From contig NZ_CP092462.1 in assembly GCF_022387135.1 (NCBI RefSeq), positions 1,488,001 to 1,552,000 of the forward strand: a stretch of 64,000 bases of DNA, in the 5' to 3' direction. The stretch comes from Comamonas sp. B21-038 (GTDB taxonomy: Bacteria > Pseudomonadota > Gammaproteobacteria > Burkholderiales > Burkholderiaceae_C). A program made the position numbers and the translations under genes. Below are positions 44,770 through 52,608 of this stretch, in pieces (the first letter of the stretch is position 1; each line of letters opens with the position of its first letter). A model generated the notes under the pieces. It was not told the origin of the DNA, did not search any database, and was given only the letters and a program-made list of their open reading frames with translations.

Positions 44770-44785
44770 AGCAACTGCCGTGCCA
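44770..44785 (-). promoter_or_regulatory. Sigma-54 (-24/-12) promoter of the second unknown gene
   Basis: The minus strand reads TGGCACGGCAGTTGCT, a full match to TGGCACG-N4-TTGCW. GG and GC are 12 bp apart. The predicted transcript starts about 55 nt before the ATG. Confidence 0.82.
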
Positions 44786-44910
44786 GCGTGCCCATGCTTT
44801 CCGGAAGAATGTCTGCAATCGGGATGATGTTGATTTATTTGAATATTTTCATACCCGGTGGTGCGGGTCCGCTTCTGAAGGCCCACGCCGCTCTCGCTGT
44901 GTTCCCCGGT

Positions 44911-44924
44911 TGTTACGTAACGTT
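44911..44924. promoter_or_regulatory. Palindromic element TGTTACGTAACGTT, copy 2 (putative activator site)
   Basis: Identical over 14 bp to the element at 41686-41699. It lies 145 bp upstream of the -12 element of the second sigma-54 promoter; the 20-bp difference from copy 1 is close to two helical turns. It also lies about 190 bp before the divergent second TPR gene. Confidence 0.6.
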
Positions 44925-44986
44925 TGGCCGGTGTTCCAAGAGCGCCTGGCCCGCGCAGCCCCATGCTTGGCCGCTGCAGCGGTCTG

Positions 44987-44992
44987 TATAAT
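44987..44992 (+). promoter_or_regulatory. Sigma-70 -10 element of the second TPR gene
   Basis: A perfect TATAAT preceded by TG. The -35 region is poor (TGCTTG at 17-nt spacing or TTGGCC at 14). It suggests that the TPR gene is read by the housekeeping polymerase, unlike its minus-strand neighbour. Confidence 0.45.
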
Positions 44993-45112
44993 CAGCCCGC
45001 TTTGAGCGCGCTCCCGGCGCCGCCTTTGCCGTCTTCAGGGGCGCGTAACCGGCAAGCAAGATTTCTGGCTGTTTTCTGCGGCTTTGGTCCACTGCAACGA
45101 GACAAATCCCCC

Positions 45113-46414
45113 ATGCAAAGTGCTTCTCCAGCGCGCCCCTCCCTGCGATCTGTGGTGCCCGTCCTATGTCGCCAGCACTGGGCGGCGGTCTGTGTGGGTG
45201 TGCTGCTGGGGGGGACAGCGCTGCAGGGGCAGGCCGCGCCGCCATCGCCAGCGGTGGCAGAAGTGAGCCAGCTGCTGCAGCAGGGCAAGGCGGCCCAGGC
45301 TGCCAAAGAGGCCGACGCCTACCTGCGCAAGCAACCCGCCGATGTGGAGATGCGCTTTTTGCGTGGCGTGATTGCGGCCGAGCAAAAGCAGAATGCGCAG
45401 GCGATCAGGATCTTCCAGGAGCTGACCCGCGATTACCCCGGCATGCCCGAGCCTTACAACAACCTGGCTGTGCTGTATGCAGCCGATGGGCAGGACCGCA
45501 AGGCGGCGCAGGCGCTGGAGCAATCGATGCGCACCCATCCGAGCTACACGACGGCGCATCAGAACCTGGGCGACCTCTATGCGCGCATGGCCAGTGATGC
45601 CTATGCGAAGGCGCTGCAGCTGGAAGGCGGGCCCAAGCAAACGGGGCCCCAACTGGCGTTGATCACGCAGATTGTTCCGGCGTCGCTTGCCAATGGCAAG
45701 AATGCCTTGGTGCAGGCCCGCGCCGATGCGCCGCCCAAACTGGTGGCACCACCGCCTGCGCCGGCCCCCGCACCCGCACCCGTACCCGTGCCCGTGCCAG
45801 CACCCGCACCGGTGCCAGCACCGGCCCCCGTGACCGCGCCCAAGCCGCCTGCGCCGAGCCCTGCGCCGGCTGTAGTGGCCCAAGCGGCTCCTGCGCCTGC
45901 TCCCGCCAAGGCGGTAGCGGCGCCCGCTCCAGCGCCGGCCTCTACGCCTGCTCCGGCGCCCGCGCCCAAGGCGGCTCCGGCACCTGCCGAGCCCGCCCAC
46001 GCCGTGGCCGCCGCGCCAGCCGCCAAACCGGCAGCACCGGTGGCCGAGACCAAGCCCAAGCCAGCGCGCGATACCGCCAAGCTGGATGTGGAGCGCGCCG
46101 TCAACGCCTGGGCCTCCGCCTGGGAGAAGAAGGACATGGGCGGTTATCTGGCCGCCTACAGCGACCAGTTCAGCCCGGCCGGTGGCGGCAGCCTGGCGGC
46201 CTGGAAGGAAGAGCGGCGCCAACGCATCGTCGGCAAACAGGCGATTGTGGTGAATGTGCGCAATCTGCAGGTCAGCATCGACGGCGACCAGGCGACCGCC
46301 AAGTTCCGCCAGTACTATGCGGCCGGTTCCCTCAAGACGACCACCCGCAAGACCTTGGTGATGCGCCTGGAAAAAGGCCATTGGCGCATCATGCGCGAGA
46401 CCACTGGCGGCTGA
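45113..46414 (+). CDS. Secreted TPR protein with C-terminal NTF2-like (Cds6-type) domain, copy 2
   Basis: A protein of 433 residues. It has a signal peptide to about residue 42 (ALQGQAAPP) and a TPR region with AYLRKQPADVEMRFLRGVIAAEQ and EPYNNLAVLYAADGQDRKAAQALEQS, very close to copy 1. A long Pro-Ala linker (residues about 200-315) follows, then the NTF2-like domain (AVNAWASAWEKKDMGGYLAAYSDQFSP ... GHWRIMRETTGG). The linker suggests a domain reaching across the periplasm. It lies 58 bp upstream of an L,D-transpeptidase gene that ends in a related domain, so the two may act together. Confidence 0.9.
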   Translation: MQSASPARPSLRSVVPVLCRQHWAAVCVGVLLGGTALQGQAAPPSPAVAEVSQLLQQGKAAQAAKEADAYLRKQPADVEMRFLRGVIAAEQKQNAQAIRIFQELTRDYPGMPEPYNNLAVLYAADGQDRKAAQALEQSMRTHPSYTTAHQNLGDLYARMASDAYAKALQLEGGPKQTGPQLALITQIVPASLANGKNALVQARADAPPKLVAPPPAPAPAPAPVPVPVPAPAPVPAPAPVTAPKPPAPSPAPAVVAQAAPAPAPAKAVAAPAPAPASTPAPAPAPKAAPAPAEPAHAVAAAPAAKPAAPVAETKPKPARDTAKLDVERAVNAWASAWEKKDMGGYLAAYSDQFSPAGGGSLAAWKEERRQRIVGKQAIVVNVRNLQVSIDGDQATAKFRQYYAAGSLKTTTRKTLVMRLEKGHWRIMRETTGG

Positions 46415-46472
46415 TCGGGCAGCTATGATCGGCGCTGGTCCGCACGGAAGTCAGTAGAAGGAATCGCAGGCT

Positions 46473-47804
46473 ATGCCTTTTTGCAAGCAGTTTTGGCGCA
46501 CGGGGATTGGCGCAGCCATGGTGGCCGCCGCAGGCGCGGCGCTGGCCGCAGGCACCCCGGTCACGCCGCGCGCTGCAGCACAGGCCGGCGCCGCTACTGC
46601 CAACATCCGCCAACCCGATGCCGAAGAGCGCCTGGTGCAGATCATTGCGCTGGTGCAGAACCAGCAGCTGGACCAGGCCCTCAAGGCGGCAGCCAGCTTG
46701 ACGGCCGATGTGCCGCATTTTCAGGCGGCGCAGCTGGTGTATGCCGATCTGCTGCGTTTTCGCTCCGGCCAGCCCGGCGCGTTGACACCGGCTGCGGTGG
46801 CCGAGCGGGCTGCGATGCTGCCGGTCAAGCATGTCCCGCTGCCGCAAGCCGGGGCAGCGCCGTTGCCCATTCCTGCCGCCAGCGTTCAGGGCGCGCAGAG
46901 TCTGGAGCAGCTCCAGGGACTGCAGGACGAAATCCGCCGCCGCATGCATGGCGCCCGGTCGCTTCCCGCTGCTGGCCAGGTGCCTGCGGAGTTTCTGTCG
47001 CTGTCGCCCTCGGTGCGGCAGGTCATTGCGATCGATGCGAGCCAGTCGCGCCTTTATTTGCTGCGCCATGACAAGGGCCAGTTGCAGCTGGTGGACAGCT
47101 TCTATGTCTCCGTTGGCAAGCTCGGCGTGGGCAAGCTCGAAGAGGGTGACCAGCGCACGCCCGAAGGCATTTACTTTATCGGCCGGCAGATCGCAGGACA
47201 GCGCCTGCCCGAGTTTTATGGCAAGGGCGCCCTCACGCTGAACTACCCCAATGACTGGGACAAGGCCATGGGCCGCTCGGGCAGCGGCATCTGGCTGCAC
47301 GGCGCGCCGCCGGACCAGTTTGCGCGCCTGCCCCAGGCCAGCGATGGCTGCGTGGTGCTGGCCAACCCCGACTTGATCGCGCTGATGCGCACGGTGGACA
47401 AGCTCACGCCGGTGCTGATCCGCGATCAGCTCCAGTGGGTGGCGCCAAGCGATGCCTCCCACCGCCAGAATACGGAGGCCTTCCAAGCCGTGCTCCAGCA
47501 GTGGCACCAGGCCTGGATGCAGGACGGTCCCCAGGCCGCTTTGCAGCTGGCCTCGCCGCAATGGACAGCCTCGCCCGAAGGCCAGGCCTGGCAGAACCGC
47601 ATGGCCGCGCTGTTCAAGGGCCGCAACGTGGAGCTGCAGGACATCTCCACCTACGGCTGGAAGGACGACAAGGGCGAGATCCGTGTTGCCAACTTGAAGC
47701 TCAAGAGCCGCGAACAGGCCCAGCCCTTGTCGCTGCGCCAGTACTGGCGCAAGGTGGGCAACGACTGGCGCTTGTTCTCTGAAGACCTGCAAAACCAGAG
47801 CTGA
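46473..47804 (+). CDS. L,D-transpeptidase (YkuD) with C-terminal Cds6-type domain
   Basis: A periplasmic enzyme of 443 residues. It has a signal peptide to about residue 26. The YkuD domain (about residues 185-320) has GDQRTPEGIYFIGRQIAG, NYPNDWDKAMGRSGSGIWLHG and the catalytic motif HG-x-SDGCVVL. An NTF2-like domain (EAFQAVLQQWHQAWMQDG ... VGNDWRLFSEDL) closes the protein. It should make 3-3 crosslinks or attach a protein to peptidoglycan. With the two TPR paralogues upstream it forms a plus-strand cell-wall module interleaved with adhesin genes. A strong terminator follows. Confidence 0.93.
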   Translation: MPFCKQFWRTGIGAAMVAAAGAALAAGTPVTPRAAAQAGAATANIRQPDAEERLVQIIALVQNQQLDQALKAAASLTADVPHFQAAQLVYADLLRFRSGQPGALTPAAVAERAAMLPVKHVPLPQAGAAPLPIPAASVQGAQSLEQLQGLQDEIRRRMHGARSLPAAGQVPAEFLSLSPSVRQVIAIDASQSRLYLLRHDKGQLQLVDSFYVSVGKLGVGKLEEGDQRTPEGIYFIGRQIAGQRLPEFYGKGALTLNYPNDWDKAMGRSGSGIWLHGAPPDQFARLPQASDGCVVLANPDLIALMRTVDKLTPVLIRDQLQWVAPSDASHRQNTEAFQAVLQQWHQAWMQDGPQAALQLASPQWTASPEGQAWQNRMAALFKGRNVELQDISTYGWKDDKGEIRVANLKLKSREQAQPLSLRQYWRKVGNDWRLFSEDLQNQS

Positions 47805-47823
47805 CCGTGGTCAGCCCATAGCG

Positions 47824-47851
47824 AAAGGCCCAAACCGAGGTTTGGGCCTTT
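47824..47851. terminator. Bidirectional terminator between L,D-transpeptidase and cydX
   Basis: AAAGGCCCAAA-CCGAGG-TTTGGGCCTTT, an 11-bp perfect stem with A/T ends on both sides, placed in the 64-bp gap between converging genes. Confidence 0.85.
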
Positions 47852-47868
47852 GTGCTTTGTGCAGCGGC

Positions 47869-48003
47869 TTAGTGCTGCGAGTCCGGGTCATCCAGCAGCT
47901 GCTGGCGCAGCTTCTGGTCTTCGGTCATCTCAAACCACATGGCGTTGAGCACCGCAAAGGCGGCGGCCAGCGGCAGGCCGAGTATCCAGGAGAAATACCA
48001 CAT
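47869..48003 (-). CDS. cydX: Cytochrome bd small subunit CydX
   Basis: A protein of 44 residues, MWYFSWILGLPLAAAFAVLN then AMWFEMTEDQ. It is a single membrane helix with the conserved WYFSWILG start and the Glu/Asp after the helix, the CydX/YbgT pattern. It stabilises the heme site of the oxidase. It follows cydB by 29 bp as the last gene of the operon. Confidence 0.95.
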   Translation of the reverse strand: MWYFSWILGLPLAAAFAVLNAMWFEMTEDQKLRQQLLDDPDSQH

Positions 48004-48032
48004 AGTCGAATCCTTTCTGTGTGCAGCGGCGC

Positions 48033-49187
48033 TCAGTAAGCGTGGCCGTTGCCGTCGTTGATGTCCTTGGCATTGACCTTGCCCCAGAGGACGGAGTAGA
48101 CCCAGCTGGTATAGGCGAGGATCAGCGGCATGAAGATGAGGGTGCAGACCAGCATGATGAACAAGGTCATGTGGCTGGACGAGGAATCCCAGACCGTCAG
48201 GCTGAAGCGCGGATCCACGGACGAGGGCAGGATCATCGGGAACATCGAGGCGCCCACGGTCAGGATGATGCCAGCAATGCCCAGGCCGCTGGTGATCATC
48301 GCCAGACCATCCTTGCGGGCGCGGATCAGCACGGCCGCCAGCAGGCAACCCAGTACGCCGAGAATGGGCGCCGCCATCGTCCAGGGGTGCTGCTGGTAGT
48401 TTTGCATCCAGGCGCCGGGGGCGTGGGCTGCGGTCTTGAACAGCGGGTTCGACGGGCCGGTGGTGTTCACCACCGAGGTGATGCTGTAGCCGTCGACAAA
48501 CTTCCACAGCACGATGCCTGCGAGCACGAACAGCACGGCGGTGACGACGGCCGAGATGCTGCCCACGGTGCGGGCCCGGGCGGCAATCGCACCTTCGGTC
48601 TTGATGCACAGCCAGGCGGCGCCATGCATCAGCAGCATGGTGACCGAGATCAGGCCCGCCAGGATCGCGAAGGGGTTGAGCAGGCCGAAGAAGCTGCCGT
48701 CGTAGTGGATATAGAGCTCAGGCGTCAGGCGGAAGGGTACGCCCTGCAGCACATTGCCCATGGCCACGCCGCAGATCAGCGCGGGGATGAAGCTGCCGGC
48801 AAACAGTGCCCAGTCCCAGCGGCTGCGCCAGGCGGGAGACTCGTTCTTGCTGCGGTACTTGAAGGCGACCGGGCGCAGGATCAGACCGATCAGGATCACG
48901 AACATGGCCAGGTAAAAGCCCGAGAAGGACACCGCATACAGCTGCGGCCAGGCGGCAAAGATGGCGCCACCGCCGAGCACCAGCCAGACCTGGTTGCCTT
49001 CCCAGGTGGGGCCCACTGCGTTGATGATGACGCGGCGCTCCAGATCGTTCTTGCCCAGGAAGGGCAGCAGCATGCCGGTGCCCAGGTCAAAGCCGTCCAT
49101 CACGGCAAAGCCGATCAGCAGCACGCCCAGTAGGACCCACCAGATGACACGCAGGGTGTCGTAGTTCAAAAGTGTATGCAAGATCAT
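48033..49187 (-). CDS. cydB: Cytochrome bd ubiquinol oxidase subunit II
   Basis: A membrane subunit of 384 residues with typical CydB sequence (YDTLRVIWWVLLGVLLIGFAVMDGFDLGTGMLLP, NAVGPTWEGNQVWLVLGGGAIFAAWP). With CydA it reduces oxygen to water at low oxygen tension. I start at MILHTLLNYDTLR, 4 nt after the cydA stop. Confidence 0.97.
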   Translation of the reverse strand: MILHTLLNYDTLRVIWWVLLGVLLIGFAVMDGFDLGTGMLLPFLGKNDLERRVIINAVGPTWEGNQVWLVLGGGAIFAAWPQLYAVSFSGFYLAMFVILIGLILRPVAFKYRSKNESPAWRSRWDWALFAGSFIPALICGVAMGNVLQGVPFRLTPELYIHYDGSFFGLLNPFAILAGLISVTMLLMHGAAWLCIKTEGAIAARARTVGSISAVVTAVLFVLAGIVLWKFVDGYSITSVVNTTGPSNPLFKTAAHAPGAWMQNYQQHPWTMAAPILGVLGCLLAAVLIRARKDGLAMITSGLGIAGIILTVGASMFPMILPSSVDPRFSLTVWDSSSSHMTLFIMLVCTLIFMPLILAYTSWVYSVLWGKVNAKDINDGNGHAY

Positions 49188-49191
49188 GGTG

Positions 49192-50793
49192 TTACTTTCC
49201 CGAATAGGTAGGTTGTGCCGTGGCGATCGAGGCATAGCTCAGCGGCTGCGGATCACGCTGCTCGGGCTCCAGCTCGGGGCCCTTCTGGATGGCCTTGAGC
49301 ATCAGCTTCATCTCGATGATCAGCAGCACCGTGTACAGCGCCACAAAGCCCAAAATGGTGATCAGCAGGGTGGTCACGCCCAGGTTGGATGCGGCCACAG
49401 CGGTGGGCAGCACGCCTTCGATGATCCAGGGCTGGCGGCCGAACTCGGCCACAAACCAGCCGCACTCAATGGCGACCCAGGGCAGCGGGATCGACCAGAC
49501 GGCTACCCACAGCAGCCAGCGGCGGTTTTCCAGCTGGTGGCGCGACGCGAGGTAGAAGAACACGGCGGTCAGCACGATGAAGAACATGCCCAGCGCGACC
49601 ATGATGCGGAAGGTCCAGAACAGCGGAGCCACCTGCGGAACCGTGTCCCAGGCCGCCTTGGCGATCTGCGCGTCGCTGGCCTGGCGTGGGTCATCGACAT
49701 AGCGCTTGAGCAGCAGCGCATAGCCCAGCGACTTGCCATTGGCCTCGAACTGCTCCTTGAGCTCGGGCGAGATCGTCGTCGTGGAGCCCGCTGCGCGGAT
49801 CTTCTCCAGTGCGTCATAGGCCTTGATACCGTCGCGGATCAGCACCTCGGCATGCTTGACCAGGTCGTTGATGCCCTGCAGCTCGGTATCCAGCGAGCGG
49901 GTGCCGATCAGACCCATGGCCCATGGGATGTGGATGGCGTAATGGGTCTCGCGCGCTTCCTGGTCGGGGAAGCCGATGGCAGTGAAGGCGGCCGGTGCAG
50001 GCTCGGTCTCCCACATCGCTTCGATCGCGGCGAGCTTCATCTTCTGGTGTTCGCCCGACAGGTAGCCGGACTCGTCACCGAGCACCACCACCGACAGCGA
50101 ACCGGCCAGGCCAAAGGCGGCAGCGACGGTCATCGACCGCTTGGCCAATGCCACATGGCGGCCCTTGAGCAGGTACCAGGCCGACACGCCCAGCACAAAC
50201 ATGGCCGCGCAGACATAACCGGCAGAGACGGTGTGCACAAACTTGGCCTGCGCCACCGGGTTGGTGAGCACGGCGGCGAAGTCATTGACTTCCATGCGCA
50301 TGGTCTGCGGGTTGAAGACGGCACCCACGGGGTTCTGCATCCAGCCGTTGGCGATCAGAATCCACAGCGCCGACAGGTTGGTGCCCAGGGCGGTGAGCCA
50401 GGTGACGATCAAGTGCTTGACCGGCGAGAGCTTGTCCCAGCCGAAGAAGAACAGACCGACAAAGGTCGCCTCCAGGAAGAAGGCCATCAGCCCTTCGATG
50501 GCCAGCGGGGCGCCAAAGATGTCGCCCACATAGTGGCTGTAGTAGCTCCAGTTCATGCCGAACTGGAACTCCATCACCAGGCCCGTGGCCACGCCGATGG
50601 CGAAGTTGATGCCAAAGAGCACACCCCAGAACTTGGTCATCTGGCGCCAGATGACGCGCCGCGTCATCACATAGACCGTCTCCATGATGGCGATCAGCAT
50701 GGACAGCCCCAGGGTCAGAGGTACGAAGAGAAAGTGGTACAGGGCTGTGAGTGCAAACTGCAATCTTGATAGCCCGACGATGTCGAGATCCAT
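49192..50793 (-). CDS. cydA: Cytochrome bd ubiquinol oxidase subunit I
   Basis: A protein of 533 residues carrying the three hemes. His20 (TALYHFLFVPLTLGL) matches the heme b595 ligand, and His in AKFVHTVSAGYV matches the b558 ligand near residue 189. WSYYSHYVGDIFGAPLAIEG and FFGWDKLSP are family signatures. The quinol-binding Q-loop region is present at full length. The order cydDCABX is as in many betaproteobacteria. Confidence 0.97.
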   Translation of the reverse strand: MDLDIVGLSRLQFALTALYHFLFVPLTLGLSMLIAIMETVYVMTRRVIWRQMTKFWGVLFGINFAIGVATGLVMEFQFGMNWSYYSHYVGDIFGAPLAIEGLMAFFLEATFVGLFFFGWDKLSPVKHLIVTWLTALGTNLSALWILIANGWMQNPVGAVFNPQTMRMEVNDFAAVLTNPVAQAKFVHTVSAGYVCAAMFVLGVSAWYLLKGRHVALAKRSMTVAAAFGLAGSLSVVVLGDESGYLSGEHQKMKLAAIEAMWETEPAPAAFTAIGFPDQEARETHYAIHIPWAMGLIGTRSLDTELQGINDLVKHAEVLIRDGIKAYDALEKIRAAGSTTTISPELKEQFEANGKSLGYALLLKRYVDDPRQASDAQIAKAAWDTVPQVAPLFWTFRIMVALGMFFIVLTAVFFYLASRHQLENRRWLLWVAVWSIPLPWVAIECGWFVAEFGRQPWIIEGVLPTAVAASNLGVTTLLITILGFVALYTVLLIIEMKLMLKAIQKGPELEPEQRDPQPLSYASIATAQPTYSGK

Positions 50794-50886
50794 GAACTGG
50801 TCCTTCCGTGTTGTAAGTGCTCGATCTGGTAGAAAAACTACGTGGGTTCCAAACTGACAAATCCGTGGCTTGTGCAGGCTGCGGGG

Positions 50887-52608
50887 CTAGCCAGGCCGCA
50901 ATCGCTGCAGCAGTGCTTCAAACTCCGCCGTGCCCTTGCGCGCTTGCGCCAATCCTCCTTGCAAGGGGGCGATCCAAACAATGCGGTCGGCGTGGCGCGC
51001 CTCGCGCTGCAAATGGCTGGCCATCACGATGGCGCTGCGGCCGCCAGCTGCGCGCTGGGCATGCCATTGCGCCAACGCGCTCATCACCTGGGCAGCGGTC
51101 TGGCGGTCGAGGCCTTCGGTGGGTTCGTCCAGCAAGCGCAAGGGTGCGGGGTGCAGCAGCAGGCGGGCGAGGGCCAGGCGGCGTGATTCGCCCCCCGACA
51201 GGCCTGCGCCCTGGCTGCCCAGCGGCGTGTTCAGTTGTTGGGGCAGTGCGCGGATGACGTCGGCCAGGCCTGCCGTTTGCAGCGCGTCCCACAGCTGCGC
51301 ATCGCTGGCATCAGCGCGGCCCAGGCGCAGGTTGGCGGCCACGCTGGCCTGGAACAGCTCTGTGCGCTGGGGCAGGCTGGCACAGGGCACGCGCAGCACC
51401 TGGCCGGCGCTGGGCGCCAGGTCGCCCGCTATCAGCGCCATCAGGCTGGATTTACCGGCGCCGCTGGGCCCGGCCAGCACCAGCCATTCGCCATCGGCCA
51501 CCTGCAGATCGACCTGCTGCAGCAAGGCGCTGGCGCTGCCCGGGTGTTGCAGGCGGACTGCTTGCATGTCCACGGCCAGGCCGGTAGCAGGTGCTTGGGC
51601 TTCGCCGGAGCGGGTGCCTGCAGCGTCATCGAGCAGCGGAGCAATGCGGCGCGCAGCGAGCAGGGTGCGGCCCGCTTCCATTGCGCCACGGCGGATGTGG
51701 ACGAGGGGCTCCAGCGCTGCCAGCAGCAGCAAGGTGGCCAGCGCGGCAATGGGCGCGCCGATCTCACCCTTTTGTGCCAGCCAGGCGGCGCAGAGCAAGG
51801 CGGCTGCGGTAGCCAGGTGGCCCAGCATGGCCATCGCGATGGCGACCCCCGATTCCAGCCGGTTGAGACGGATATCGGCCGCACATTGCTGGCGCTCTGC
51901 CGCAGCGATGCGCGCCATCTGGCGGGGCAGGGTGCCGGCCATCACCAGCTCGGTCTGCGCGCCCACGGCATCAATCACCTGGGCCCGCAGCTGTTCGCCG
52001 GCAAAGCTGCGGCGTAGCGCGGTCATAAAACCGTAGCGCACGCACCAGGCCACGCAGGCCAGGCCGCCGGCCAGCACCATGGCGCCCACGAGCAGGCCGC
52101 TTTGCCAGTTCAAAAAGACCGTCAACGCCAGCGCGGTGACGCAGGCACTGACCAGCAGCGCGACGGCCGGGGTCAGCAGGCGCAGGTAGACAGCGTCGAG
52201 CGCATCGATGTCGGCGGTAAGGCGGTGCAGCAGGCGGGCGGGGCGCTGGCGCAGCGCCAATGAAGTATCAGCGGCGGCCAGGCGCGAGAACAGCTGCACC
52301 CGCAGGGCGGCCAGCACGCGCAAGGTGGCATCGTGGGTCACCACCCGCTCGCTGTAGCGCGCGCCGGTGCGCAGCATCGAGAAAAAGCGCACACCGGCGC
52401 CGGGTGCGAATACATCAAACACCACGGCCGTGGCGGCGGAAAGACCCGCCACATAGGCAGCCGTGAGGAACCAGCCCGACAGACCCAGCAACGCCATGCC
52501 GGCACACACGGTGATGGCAGCGAGCAGGCTGCCCAGCAGCATGCGCCGGCGGAAGGGCGATTGCGCAAACAGTTGAACAATGGGGCGCAGCGCGTTCCAG
52601 GCCATCAT
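50887..52608 (-). CDS. cydC: Heterodimeric ABC exporter subunit CydC
   Basis: A protein of 573 residues: six-helix exporter domain, then ATPase with Walker A GPSGAGKSSLMALIAGDLAPS, signature LSGGESRRLALARLLL and Walker B PLRLLDEPTEGLDRQT. With CydD it exports glutathione and cysteine and is needed for cytochrome bd assembly. Its ATG overlaps the cydD stop (52605-52608). Confidence 0.95.
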   Translation of the reverse strand: MMAWNALRPIVQLFAQSPFRRRMLLGSLLAAITVCAGMALLGLSGWFLTAAYVAGLSAATAVVFDVFAPGAGVRFFSMLRTGARYSERVVTHDATLRVLAALRVQLFSRLAAADTSLALRQRPARLLHRLTADIDALDAVYLRLLTPAVALLVSACVTALALTVFLNWQSGLLVGAMVLAGGLACVAWCVRYGFMTALRRSFAGEQLRAQVIDAVGAQTELVMAGTLPRQMARIAAAERQQCAADIRLNRLESGVAIAMAMLGHLATAAALLCAAWLAQKGEIGAPIAALATLLLLAALEPLVHIRRGAMEAGRTLLAARRIAPLLDDAAGTRSGEAQAPATGLAVDMQAVRLQHPGSASALLQQVDLQVADGEWLVLAGPSGAGKSSLMALIAGDLAPSAGQVLRVPCASLPQRTELFQASVAANLRLGRADASDAQLWDALQTAGLADVIRALPQQLNTPLGSQGAGLSGGESRRLALARLLLHPAPLRLLDEPTEGLDRQTAAQVMSALAQWHAQRAAGGRSAIVMASHLQREARHADRIVWIAPLQGGLAQARKGTAEFEALLQRLRPG

